Shown piece by piece: positions 1-9,375 of a DNA stretch of 64,000 nt. Source of the DNA: Kluyveromyces lactis. Lineage: Eukaryota > Ascomycota > Saccharomycetes > Saccharomycetales > Saccharomycetaceae. The stretch spans positions 1-64,000 of the forward strand of contig NC_006040.1 of assembly GCF_000002515.2 (NCBI RefSeq), in the 5' to 3' direction. The position numbers and the translations under genes were made by a program. The notes below the pieces were generated by a model. It was not told the origin of the DNA. It made no database searches and was given only the letters and a program-made list of their open reading frames with translations. The number at the start of each line of letters is the position of its first letter. Positions within the stretch are counted from its first letter, which is position 1.

Positions 1-571
1 TCAAATCCGTACACCACATACCTAATCAAATCCGTACACCACATACCTAATCAAATCCGTACACCACATACCTAATCAAATCCGTACACCACATACCTAA
101 TCAAATCCGTACACCACATACCTAATCAAATCCGTACACCACATACCTAATCAAATCCGTACACCACATACCTAATCAAATCCGTACACCACATACCTAA
201 TCAAATCCGTACACCACATACCTAATCAAATCCGTACACCACATACCTAATCAAATCCGTACACCACATACCTAATCAAATCCGTACACCACATACCTAA
301 TCAAATCCGTACACCACATACCTAATCAAATCCGTACACCACATACCTAATCAAAACCAAATCCGTACACCACATACCTAATCAAATCCGTACACCACAT
401 ACCTAATCAAATCCGTACACCACATACCTAATCAAATCCGTACACCACATACCTAATCAAATCCGTACACCACATACCTAATCAAATCCGTACACCACAT
501 ACCTAATCAAATCCGTACACCACATACCTAATCAAATCCGTACACCACATACCTAATCAAATCCGTACACC
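1..571. repeat. Telomeric tandem repeat array (25-bp unit)
   Basis: Twenty-two units plus a 15-base partial unit of a 25-bp repeat run from the first base. The unit read on the opposite strand is ACGGATTTGATTAGG followed by TATGTGGTGT, which is the long telomeric repeat known from Kluyveromyces lactis. The C-rich strand is on top, as expected for a left chromosome end. All units look identical except the one at 351-381, which is 31 bases long because AACCAA is inserted after its first four bases. The partial last unit ends at 571, where the pyrimidine-rich element begins. The window therefore starts inside a telomere, and the true chromosome end may lie further left. Confidence 0.98.
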
Positions 572-587
572 CCGCTCCTCCCTTTCT

Positions 588-776
588 GGTAATTTTACTT
601 TTATTTTTTTCATTTTTTTATTTTTTCATTTTTTCATTTTTTCATTTTCTCATTTTCTCTTTTTTAATCACTCTAGACGGATTTCCTCTTCTGGTAATTT
701 TCTTTTTCTCATTTTCTCATTTTCTCATTTTCTCTTTTCTAATCACTCGAAACGGATTTCCTCTTTCGGTAATTTT
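588..776. repeat. Short module repeated next to the telomere
   Basis: GGTAATTTT occurs at 588, 693 and 768, and AATCACTC followed by ACGGATTTCCTCTT occurs twice, with ACGGATTT at 677-684 and 752-759. The stretches between are runs of TTTTTCAT or TTTCTCAT. The two ACGGATTT copies are 75 bp apart. ACGGATTT is also the start of the telomeric unit read on the G-rich strand, so these lie in the opposite orientation to the adjacent array. That may be chance. Confidence 0.6.
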
Positions 777-887
777 GCTTCTTTGTTTTTTACTTTAATT
801 TCTTTTTCCTCTTCTCCTCTTTCGCTTTCTCCTTTCACTCTCATCCATTCTCATTCCTCAATTTATACTTTTTTTGGCAGTATTCTT

Positions 888-1510
888 GACTGTTTTTCAC
901 CATTTCCCCTTACCCGCACTTCCATCACATTTTCTTTGTCAATCCACCTTCTTGCCATGGCCAATGCTTGGTCCTGCTGGGCCTGGTCCTTGCATAGGAT
1001 ACACACGTTACCCGCACAATTATCACCCATTTTCAACTTCTTCCAACTTTTGCTCCTCTTGCCATGAAACTTCATTTCAAATTACTTCACTTCATCACTT
1101 CCTTAGTTACCCTGCTTTATTATAAATCACGTGCTTCCCATCTCCCGCTTCCCATCTCCCGCTTCCCATCACCTGCTTCTCTTCACCTGCTTCTCTTCAC
1201 TTTCATTTTTCATCCCTTCTCATTCTACCTTTCTTTCCCTCTCTCCCTCTGAATATCAGAATTCTCCACTGTTTTTCACAATTACTACTTACCCGCACTT
1301 AAACTACACTTCTCCATGTTAATCAACCTTATTCCTATCCTATCCTCTGATCTCATCCTGGCCGTGCCTAAGCTACTACAGTTACCCGCACAAACAATTC
1401 CCATCCCACATCTCCCATTTCTGCTTCTCTTGCCACCAAACTTCATTTAAAATTACTTCACTTCTTGACCCTAATACTTACCCTGCTTTCTTCTATATCA
1501 CGTGCCTCTT
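888..1510. repeat. Imperfect ~375-bp tandem duplication inside the R-like element
   Basis: The stretch from about 890 to 1133 and the stretch from about 1269 to 1504 share an ordered series of landmarks: CTGTTTTTCAC, CTTACCCGCACTT, GTTACCCGCACAA, a CTTGCCA..AAACTTCATTT block, AATTACTTCACTTC, TACCCTGCTTT, and finally ATCACGTGC (CACGTG at 1128 and 1499). The copies are well diverged between landmarks, so this is an old duplication. It is seen by eye; no alignment score was computed. Confidence 0.6.
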
Positions 1511-2556
1511 ATCACTCCTTTCTACCCACGCTTTTCCATTTCACCCACCTTCTGTTCTATATCGTTTCATACGGCACGAACCTCAGTGGTTCTCTCCTGT
1601 CCCATCCCATCCATTCTCAATCCATACTTCAATCCTGTTTTTGTCCGGGTTACCCCTTTCCTTCAAATCTGTTTCATTTTCCTTTTTTTCGCTTTTCATT
1701 TTTCATTTTCATCTCTGTCATTTCATACGGCACGGAGCTAGGCACTTCTCCCCTGTCCCATTTCCTCACTTCTTCCCTCTCTCTCCCTCAGCTTTCCCAT
1801 TTTTTTCATTTTTTTCATTTTTCATTGCACTCACTATTCCTGCTACCACAAGGGTCCCCCCTTGTAAATGGATGAATCTTGCTGAACACAAGGGTCCTCC
1901 CTTGTAAATGGGTACTCCATTACTGAATACACGTGACTACTTCAACCATCCCATTTTCATTTTTCATTGCACTGTTCCTGCCACCACAGGCGTCCTCCTC
2001 AAGGGGCCCCCCTTGTAAATGGATGGATCATTGCTGAATACAAGGGTCCCCCCTTGTAAATGGATGTTCCCTCACAGAATTCACGTGACTGATTCAATCA
2101 TTTTCATTTTTCACCACGATCAATCAATCCTCGTGAATCATCTCCTGAACTTATTCACGTGACAAACAGAGGAAGTGTTTTTCATTTTCATACTTCCTGT
2201 CCATCATCCCTCCATCTGTCATTCCTCTGTAAGAGCTCCCCTGTGAATAGAATACGCTTCTCCATACACGTGACCACGGCAAACACTCTACTAACAACTA
2301 TCCCTCGTTCATGGCTTCTGTTAATAAAGTCCTTGTCTTAAACTGTGAACTATGGACTGCTTATTCGATGTATACTGCTACTATACTGTTTATATGACAG
2401 AGATACTCGCCCTCCCTCTCTCTCCCTCTCTCTCCCTCCCTCTTCTTCCTCCCTTTCACTTTTCCATCTGAAACCTTCTTTTCCTTTTCGAAAGTTGAAA
2501 ATTATCTCATGAAATGTAGTCTCCAGAATTACTGGAAACTGTCACCGCTCCACGTG
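1128..2556. promoter_or_regulatory. Seven CACGTG boxes across the subtelomere
   Basis: CACGTG lies at 1128, 1499, 1930, 2082, 2156, 2267 and 2551. Five of these (1930, 2082, 2156, 2267, 2551) continue as CACGTGAC, close to the RTCACRTG type bound by Cbf1 and shared by other bHLH factors such as Pho4. Density is far above chance for a C/T-rich sequence, and spacing of the inner five is 152, 74, 111 and 284 bp. The last box is 158 bp upstream of the oxygenase pseudogene and may be its old promoter element. Binding is inference. Confidence 0.6.
1848..2057. repeat. Four palindromic ACAAGGG-N-CCCTTGT units within a ~150-bp duplication
   Basis: Units at 1848-1865, 1888-1905, 1999-2016 and 2040-2057 each have arms ACAAGGG and CCCTTGT (the third begins TCAAGGGG) around a C-rich centre, followed by AAATGG. 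Spacing is 40, 111 and 41 bases, so they form two pairs. Each pair is followed by a CACGTGACT box (1930 and 2082), a TCAA.CAT and a TTTTCATTTTTCA tract, showing that the whole block of about 150 bp has been duplicated. The arms could form hairpins or bind a dimeric protein. No function is known to me. Confidence 0.75.
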
Positions 2557-2708
2557 ACTAGAATTGTCTTTTTCACAACGACAACTTCCGGCGATCTTAC
2601 TTAAACAATCTGTCGTTCTCGACTTTAATTATTCTTTAATTTACTCATCAACTAAACTCAAACTGCAGAGCAATACGTCCAAAACCAAACTACTAACATC
2701 TACTAGAC

Positions 2709-3532
2709 ATGTCATCTCACCCTTTCCAGGTCATTGATTTGCGTGCTCCTGCAGAAGAAACTTCACGTCTGCTATTAGAAGCTGCAAATACTCAAGGTTT
2801 TCTGTTTATTGACGGCCACTCTTTTTCTCAACAACAAGTAGATGCTTTGTTTCGCTTATCCATGGAGTACTTCACCAATACTCCCCACCACGAAAAGCTG
2901 CAATATGCTTTCGATGTCGCCAAGAATTATGGATACACTGATTATTCACGGTAGCCCTTGGAATCATCCAAGAAGATTTCTTTGTATCCAGGTTCAGTGA
3001 CGATAAGAAGAACGGATGTGTCATGAGGTTGTTGCACTATCCCCTTTTCAGGGATGATGGCGTCGATGGCAGCTCTGGGATTGACCCGACGCTAAGAATT
3101 GGACCTCATTCGGATTACGGCGCATTGACACTCTTGCTTCAAAAGGAAGGAGAGCAAGGGCTGGAAGTGCAATTGGACCCGGGCTGTGACCAGTGGACAA
3201 AGGTTCCGTTTTTGACTTCCAGATACGAAGGTTCGGCTCCTCCAATTGTCGTTAACTTCGGTGACATGTTGAGCTTTTGGACAAAAGGCGTTATTAGGAG
3301 CACGAAACACAGAGTGAAAATTGACCCTGGTGAAACGAGATCCAGTGACAGATACTCCATTGTGTTTTTTACCCATCCTGACGCAGACACTACCCTAGAT
3401 CCCGTTCCAAGTAGAGTCATCGAGAGTAACTCTAATGGCATTGGGGCACCTCCGGTGACGGCTTACGAGTATTTGTCTGCTCACCTCTCCCGCGTGATCA
3501 ACTCAATTCCCAGTCATGACGGCATGGTATAG
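2709..3532 (+). pseudogene. Broken isopenicillin-N-synthase-like 2-oxoglutarate/Fe(II) oxygenase
   Basis: The first 81 codons (2709-2954) encode the N-terminal DIOX_N part (VIDLRAPAEE, TQGFLFIDGH, NYGYTDYSR) and then stop. One base-phase later, from 2954, the frame continues as the C-terminal jelly-roll core: MRLLHYPLF, the iron ligands HSD in GPHSDYGALTLL and the distal His in RSTKHRV, and the 2-oxoglutarate Arg in DRYSIVFF. Family members are about 340-350 residues; the two parts total about 270, so roughly 75-90 codons between them are missing and the frames do not match. This points to an internal deletion. There is no room for an intron. The metal-binding half is intact, so the loss may be recent. 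Substrate unknown. Confidence 0.85.
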
Positions 3533-4325
3533 GCTGCGTCACATTCTTTGACTTCTTTCATTTTGTTTTACAGTTTTTTTTACAGGTTTTTTTTTTGAGA
3601 TTATTAATTTTCAATTTTCTACTGTAGGCAGACAGAGTGAAGAATTTCTAACTTGATTAACTGCTATTGAGCAGGTCAGCCACTAACTTCAAACCCTGAC
3701 ATGTACCCTCAAATAGTTTTATATACTCCCAATACTTACCGTACCTAGTAATGAGGCTACTGAATAACGCTATACTCCGAAGGAGATACGTCGGAACATT
3801 CGCTGATGAGTTATAGGGTATATCACTCTCTCCTATTGGAACACTCTGATAATAAAAAGTCATTTATTTTGATGAAAAAAGAAGAGTGAATTTGAATCTT
3901 TGGATCTAGAACTTGACAACACGACTGCATAAATGACCAGCATGAGGGCCGGTGGTGAGGAAGGCCTTTCACATGTTTCCCTCTGCAACTGGTATTTGTG
4001 CACCTGTAAATTATCAACCGGTCGAGAGAGACGAAGTCTGCCACAGAGACAACAGCACACTCTCGAAGTTCGAACGTCTCAGTAATTGCAATCTATTGGA
4101 AAAAAATACCAGTATTGATGTCTGCGGATATTCTGCTGGGTCATCTCATCTTCTATGACAAATTTTGACTCTATCTCTTTTGATTCTACTCCTGTTGGTA
4201 TGTATTTTCTTCTTTTTTCTTAACCTGGAAACATATAAATACACCTCTAAAGAATCTGACGTTGCACACCAACTGACGGGGTACTTCACGATCAGTTTTT
4301 ATCTTTACAACCTCGGACAACTTGA
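3533..4325. other. Intergenic: 3' end of oxygenase pseudogene and transporter promoter
   Basis: T-rich tracts at 3575-3595 probably end the upstream unit. A good TATA box, TATAAATA at 4234-4241, lies 85 bp before the transporter start at 4326. Short open frames here have no recognisable content. Confidence 0.6.
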
Positions 4326-5849
4326 ATGAGTGCAACTCTTCAGAGCATCATGTCCGAGAATAATACTACCTTCAGAGAGAAAGGAGAGGCCGCTACCAGC
4401 TTGGAAACTTCAAACATTTCTTCAGCAGGAGAATTGAAAGATCCTGGCAGACTCGAAAAGGAGCAAACTATTTATGAATTTGAGACTGTGCCAGAAGATG
4501 AGGATGATAGCTACAACAAAATAAAAGTTCCAGATGGAGGCTATGGCTGGGTGGTGGTTTTCTCATCCTTCTTGTTAAACTTCTGCACCTCTGGTGCGTC
4601 GTATGGTTACGGTGTTTACTTGTCATATTACATGGATAGTGGAAAATACGAAACTGGAGGTAAACTCGACTATGCTGCCATTGGGGGATTGAGCTTTGGT
4701 GTTGGGGTTCTTTTTTCTCCCTTGTACAACTATATATTGATAAACACTTCACCAAGGAAGCTCATTTCGCTTGGAATCGTCATTCAGAATGTTGCCGCGT
4801 TACTAGCTGCCTTTTCTACCAAATTATGGCAGGTGTATCTGACTCAAGGTGTGTTCATCTCAATAGGTACAGGCGCAATATGCTTTCCAAACACTACAAT
4901 AGCCGCACCATGGTTTAGGAAGAAAAGATCCCTAGCTCTGGGGATTACCGTGGCCGGTACGGGGGTTGGAGGAATCGTTTTCAACCTCTCCACCCAACGC
5001 ATTATTGATAATTATGATTCCAAGTGGGCGTTGATTTCTCAATGTATCATATGCTCAGTGCTGAGTACTGTAGCGGTGCTTTTGATTAGAACCAGAAGAG
5101 ACGAGGTTCAGAAGTATTCTGATACGCCCACAACAGCAGTGGCGCTGGATATGTTCAAGTACCCAGTGATATGGTTATTGATCCTTTGGGTGTGTTTCAC
5201 CATGCTTGGTTATGTTGTTCAGGTCTATTCTCTGTTCTCGTTTACGATTTCTCTCGGCTACACTTCCAAACAAGCCTCGGCGGTGTCCTGTGTTATATGT
5301 GTGGGAATCATTGTTGGAAGACCTCTTGTGGGACTTGCCGCCGATAAGTTCGGAGCGGTGACAACAGGGATGTTCTGCCATCTGATTGTAGCTATTCTGT
5401 GTTATGGAATGTGGATTCCGTGCAGAAATTACGCAACAGTTGTCGTGTTCGGTCTCTTCGAGGGAATGTTGATGGGATCAATATGGCTACTACTCACTTC
5501 CATAATAACACGGTTGGTCGGTTTGCCAAAACTAGAAGCGGTGTATTCGGTAGTGTGGATGTTTCTTGGAGTGTGTGCTATTGTGTCACCTGTAATTGGT
5601 ATTTCTCTTGCAAAGAACAATGTTAAGCCAGGGGAGAACGCCTACTTGTACACGGCAGTTTACTGTGGAACAGCGTACCTGTTGGCAGCGTTAGCTCTTT
5701 GGTGCATTCGCGGTATTATTATCGCACGCGACAAAGTAAGTTTGGTTGAAAAGACTGGCTACGATGATGGTGAGCTACATTTGAGGGTAAACCTTGTCGA
5801 TGCGCTGAAAGGAATGGCGCACTACGGCAAGTTATATCGAAAGGTGTGA
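4326..5849 (+). CDS. MCT/MCH-family plasma-membrane transporter (monocarboxylate porter-like)
   Basis: A 507-residue major facilitator protein of the monocarboxylate porter family. A hydrophilic N-tail of about 65 residues is followed by the family signature PDGGYGWVVVFSSF (about 67-80) leading into TM1, and twelve hydrophobic segments can be followed to about residue 480. LDYAAIGGLSFGVG, PWFRKKRSLALGI and GTGVGGIVFNL are the conserved loops between TM2 and TM5 seen in yeast Mch2/Mch4. Yeast MCH proteins do not carry lactate or pyruvate as their animal relatives do; Mch5 carries riboflavin, and the substrate of this one cannot be told. ATG at 4326 is preceded by a TATA box 85 bp upstream; a second ATG nine codons in is possible. 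A very diverged LTR begins 12 bp after the stop. Confidence 0.9.
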   Translation: MSATLQSIMSENNTTFREKGEAATSLETSNISSAGELKDPGRLEKEQTIYEFETVPEDEDDSYNKIKVPDGGYGWVVVFSSFLLNFCTSGASYGYGVYLSYYMDSGKYETGGKLDYAAIGGLSFGVGVLFSPLYNYILINTSPRKLISLGIVIQNVAALLAAFSTKLWQVYLTQGVFISIGTGAICFPNTTIAAPWFRKKRSLALGITVAGTGVGGIVFNLSTQRIIDNYDSKWALISQCIICSVLSTVAVLLIRTRRDEVQKYSDTPTTAVALDMFKYPVIWLLILWVCFTMLGYVVQVYSLFSFTISLGYTSKQASAVSCVICVGIIVGRPLVGLAADKFGAVTTGMFCHLIVAILCYGMWIPCRNYATVVVFGLFEGMLMGSIWLLLTSIITRLVGLPKLEAVYSVVWMFLGVCAIVSPVIGISLAKNNVKPGENAYLYTAVYCGTAYLLAALALWCIRGIIIARDKVSLVEKTGYDDGELHLRVNLVDALKGMAHYGKLYRKV

Positions 5850-5861
5850 GAAACTTGACAG

Positions 5862-6219
5862 TGTTGTTCCAAGACGTTGTAGAGACTTTTCCAGTTAGTC
5901 AAGTATTGGAAGAATGGCTGAATCTAGTGTAGTCCAGGAGAAAGTATATAGCATCTAGTAGTTGAACATCAAATCCAAGCTTATAAACTGAGGATTCTTT
6001 GTCCCCTCTCCCATTCGATGTTGATAACCTATTCGTTATTGATCTACATTAACCAATGTGCCAAATAGAAGAAACCAAAGAAAACGTCGAAGAAGCATCG
6101 AATCACATGGTAAATATTATTCACTAATAACTCTAACCTCGAATTTAATACCCGGAGCTTTCCATCATTGCCTAAACACAAAGCTGAAATGACAGGCATC
6201 AGATTTTGTTCTATCAACG
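5862..6219 (+). mobile_element. Very diverged solo LTR, Ty1/copia-like (same family as 8289, 9376, 26171)
   Basis: It starts with TGTTGTTC and keeps, in order, landmarks of the better copies: GACGTTGTAGAG, AGTATATA, GTTGAACATCA, CCCATTCGATGTTGA, CTACATTAAC and AGAAACCAAAG. The right end is uncertain, with CAACG near 6215 as the best candidate. It has no internal region and is the oldest-looking of the four copies. It is a fossil without coding capacity. Confidence 0.45.
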
Positions 6220-7836
6220 AATCCTTTCTTAAGAGAGTAGAAACATTGTCGGATAACTGCCAAATGCTAAGGCCCCATAATACCAATTACAAAACGCAAT
6301 GCTTTTGCCACAAACCGATTGCCCATTGCAGAATACGGCATCCTCGACATCTCTTGTTACTGCCCCGGCAATGATCTGTTTTACCGCAGAATTGCCCACA
6401 GTTGTTGATCGCTCTTTGTTTCAAACCACTTGGAGTAGCTACTAATGTGTGGGGCTCGGCTATGGTTTCTGTAAAGGAACCATTTACACTAGCTTGTACC
6501 TCCTCGCTTTCAATAAAATTAGCTACATTAAAGTGTTAGTGACTAGCGAAAAAGTCTGAAGTTGCAGCAACTGTTGCGAACGATTCCCAACGGTAAAATG
6601 ACCCGTTTTCAAAGTACGCACTCACATTCAAAAAGTACCCACTACTGTTGTCGGCGGATGAGATAACGGTGAATGTATCGCCAGCTAAACTTTGATCGAA
6701 CAAACGGAAATTCGGAATGGAACTAGCAAGTAATAAACATTCCAAGCTGACCATCGTAATTGTGCTATTGGACTTATTTGGTTGCTTGAATCAGAAACTT
6801 TCAGCAATAAATAATTGTTGCTGGAAGAGTTTAAGCTTCAAGTTGTATTATCTTGGCATTTTTATATCTACGTACCTTTTACATGTGAGGAATGCGGTTT
6901 TATCTTGTAGATGTCTGTTTCACTTACGTTGCTGCATATATTCGTTCCTTACATTTTCAATGCAGTGCAAAAAATGGCTAACAATAAAAGCAGAAGATGA
7001 AGAAAATTGAAAAAGTCAAAGATAACGAAGCTCCGGTATGTGGCTAGTCAGACCTGTGCAGAACCATGCAGACCAGTCCAGCGTTTATTTTCGTTTCCTT
7101 TTTCCCTTTTTTGCAAATTTTGACGTTGCCTGTATCTCATTCCTTCATGAGCTAGCAATAGCAGGTAATAACGTAAAATGTTGAAGTGAAGGAAGAAGCT
7201 GCGGGGAAAGTGTGTTCAGCTTTTAGACTTAATTTTCATGGTACTACGTGATCTCTGGAGGAAATAATCCTCAAGCTTGGTTTTTAGGCACTGCGAACTT
7301 GTCGCTGAGCATAATTCAACTTAATCCATGTTTTCTGGAGCCTTTAACAATAAATCCTGATTATGCACTGCTTTTCATTCCGTATTAGGTATAATGATTT
7401 CGGGTGTTTTGGGATTTTCACTGATCATAGCTCTTAGACTTAATATTTTCGATTGCCTTGAGGTTCAACAACCAGTATTTCTTGGTTATGATCCCACAGC
7501 CTCTGTTTGAGCAATTATCTTCGCGTGATAACATTTATCGGAGGAAGTAGATCTTTTGAGAAAAAGGCTTGGCACCTACGCTACCTGATATACACAAACA
7601 GTAAGCGATGATGACACGTAGCAGTTCCTTTAATGTGGTCCCTGGCACGAATGTGTACCGGTGTCAGGTATCAAACACTAAACACTCATTCGTATCTACC
7701 AAATATATAAAATAGGTGTTGTTTACTGGATCTGTCGTAATATCTTTAGCTGTATATTCACTTAGTATTTTTTGATGATCGGTTTATATATTGTCATTTA
7801 GACTTCGCTCAGTATAGATAATCTAATACCGCCGCC
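6220..7836. other. Intergenic, no firm gene; possible secreted-protein relic on the minus strand
   Basis: The only open frame with protein-like texture is 6536-6754 on the minus strand (72 codons), with a hydrophobic start and the segment ISSADNSSGYFLNVSAYFEN, which contains N-glycosylation sequons. It could be a remnant of a cell-wall or secreted protein, but it is short and unrecognised. TATATAAAA at 7704-7712 serves the next gene. The rest shows nothing I can name. Confidence 0.4.
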
Positions 7837-8277
7837 ATGTACATTAGCTTGGTTTATTTGGAGGTTTTATTGTCCTTTTCGCTACTTTCTCCGGCTGCAG
7901 CCGCTCCGCTGCCTGATGCAAACTCCACTGCTGTCAACTCACTTGAATTGGATATGGTTTCCAATTCCACTTCAGTTTGTTTCAATTCCACTAGCTATAC
8001 CATTGATGTTTCTGAGCTCCCTCTTCCAGAATGGTTAGATGACTGGGATTCTTTATTACTTGCTATGCCGTGCGATGATGAAATTTTCGTTTCTGTTCCA
8101 AAAGATCTGGACAGCAACACTACAGCAAAGATACTGGCTTATTCTTTAGCCTCTGGTATTGCAGTTGATAATTGGAATAGTGAACTGCAGAAGAGAGAAA
8201 ACATTCAGGCAGATCTTGATGCCTTCTGGGAAACAGGCACTGTTGAGCTAGACTCGCTATCAATTGTACACAATTGA
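7837..8277 (+). CDS. Small secreted glycoprotein of unknown function
   Basis: A 146-residue protein with a clear signal peptide (about 1-23, ending SPAAAA), four N-glycosylation sequons of NST/NTT type, only two cysteines after the signal, and a dibasic Kex2-type site (LQKRENI, near 118). I recognise no domain. The start is well supported: a TATA box lies at 7704-7712 and the ATG sits in a GCCGCC context. The acidic mature part is typical of yeast secreted proteins. The stop lies 11 bp before the solo LTR at 8289, so the original 3' untranslated region, and perhaps the original tail, may have been altered by that insertion. It could be a shortened member of a subtelomeric family. Confidence 0.65.
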   Translation: MYISLVYLEVLLSFSLLSPAAAAPLPDANSTAVNSLELDMVSNSTSVCFNSTSYTIDVSELPLPEWLDDWDSLLLAMPCDDEIFVSVPKDLDSNTTAKILAYSLASGIAVDNWNSELQKRENIQADLDAFWETGTVELDSLSIVHN

Positions 8278-8288
8278 TTGCACAAGAA

Positions 8289-8700
8289 TGTTGATTCTTT
8301 GCGGTTGTGGGGGTGTTTCTGAGGCGTCATTTATTGAACTTGCTAAATAAGAAGCTGAGCTGAGAGCAACTAGGATCAGCATCAAGGCTACAGCACCATT
8401 ATTTGAACATCAGATGTAACAAGTATATAAGTAGAAGGTTTCTTCATCCAATTTTCCCCTCTGGATTTGACGACATACTAATTATTGTTCTACATTAACT
8501 TATATGTCAGATGTAAGAAACCAAGGAGAACACCGTAAGTAATTTACTTAATTAGTCGAAGTTTGTATACCGACCACCAATTTAACTATCCAATTATTTC
8601 ATTAACAACTACAAGTCAGAATGGCATCCAGTTACATCAATACTACTAACCCTCTAGGCCAAGCCCCTACTACCATACACGATGAATATCCAGTCCAACA
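8289..8700 (+). mobile_element. Solo LTR of a Ty1/copia-like element
   Basis: The 412-bp copy begins TGTTG and ends CAACA, a perfect inverted-repeat terminus. Inside are a TATA-like AAGTATATAAGTAG, a GGAGAACACC block and, near the 3' end, an ATG followed by a reading frame of about 27 codons. Ty1 of S. cerevisiae likewise has its gag start codon inside the LTR, so orientation is plus. No internal domain follows, so this is a solo LTR left by recombination. No clear 5-bp target duplication is visible, suggesting age. It is the longest of the four copies. Confidence 0.85.
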
Positions 8701-9375
8701 GAACAAAATGGAAGCATCAAATCGGAGAAATAAGGATCGATTTAAAGTAATCGTTTTCCAATATCACACGAAATACGCAATTAGAATCATCAGGTACAAT
8801 AAATGGGGAGTCTTTACCACATTGGACGACGAGGACGTAGCTCTGTTACCAGCAAGTACACCACATTGCCAAGCTTGTAATAGCGTTATGTTAGAGCTCC
8901 CTGCAAGTATGAAATATGGTCCACAAGTCCGGTGCGTACTGTTAAGATCTGTATTTGGCGCAGAAGCATTGTAAATTGGTGGAGATATATCCATCGACTC
9001 AGGGAGCCAATCATCACTCGGATGTCTGCTACCCCAGCTGCGGCCACAGCGTATGGCATCACCTAATGTAGTGCTTGAATCTATTGGTAGCACATACTGT
9101 TCAGTGCAAAATAATGTTGGTCCACCAACTTCCAGTGACATTGTTGACTACTTTCTGTGATTTAACACAAGTTGTTGGACAGCATAATATTATGAAGGAT
9201 ATATGATCAAATTGTACCATTATCGAGCACTTGTGATAAATAAATACACGGACCCTGAATTTGAAAAAGAAAAATCTTTGATAAATATGGTGTTGCATCT
9301 ATTGAACAGAGATAAGCAGAGACGTAACGAGAAAATTAATCTTCAATGCGACTTAGTCAAAACTGTATCAGATTC
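8701..9375. other. Spacer between two solo LTRs with a possible secreted-protein relic
   Basis: On the minus strand, 8764-9141 is open for 125 codons and has N-glycosylation sequons (YNAS, LNST, SNIT), four cysteines and a hydrophobic tail (LLYLMILIAYFV), so it may be the end of an old cell-surface protein gene. No start signals or family are recognised. On the plus strand 9203-9375 is open but unremarkable. No primer-binding site follows the first LTR and no purine tract precedes the second, so I do not read this as an internal region of one element. Confidence 0.4.

Larger units (their letters stand above)
572..2480. repeat. Subtelomeric R-like element with strong pyrimidine strand bias
   Basis: The top strand is dominated by C and T over almost 2 kb (runs of TTTTTCAT, CTTCCCATCTCCC, CCCTCTCTCTCC). 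K. lactis telomeres are known to be flanked by a distal R element with this purine/pyrimidine bias, and the position directly inside the telomere fits. Open frames here are only low-complexity S/F/P/L strings and I call none as a gene. The element contains several internal repeats: a GGTAATTTT/ACGGATTT module, an imperfect ~375-bp duplication, a CATACGGCACG pair (about 1569 and 1725), and a palindrome array, listed separately where clear. Exact ends are approximate. Confidence 0.8.

Noticed and set aside
783-2341. Multiple open frames of 60-136 codons in the pyrimidine-rich element
   Set aside because: All are Ser/Phe/Pro/Leu low-complexity strings produced by the C/T bias.
8514-8614. GTAAGT ... 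ACAAG in the LTR copies resembling an intron
   Set aside because: No TACTAAC-type branch point between the two sites and the same block occurs in other solo LTR copies. It is better explained as part of the LTR.
8621-8974. 117-codon plus-strand frame starting in the solo LTR
   Set aside because: The first part is the gag-start segment of the LTR; the rest is unrelated flanking DNA. Chance continuation, not a gene.
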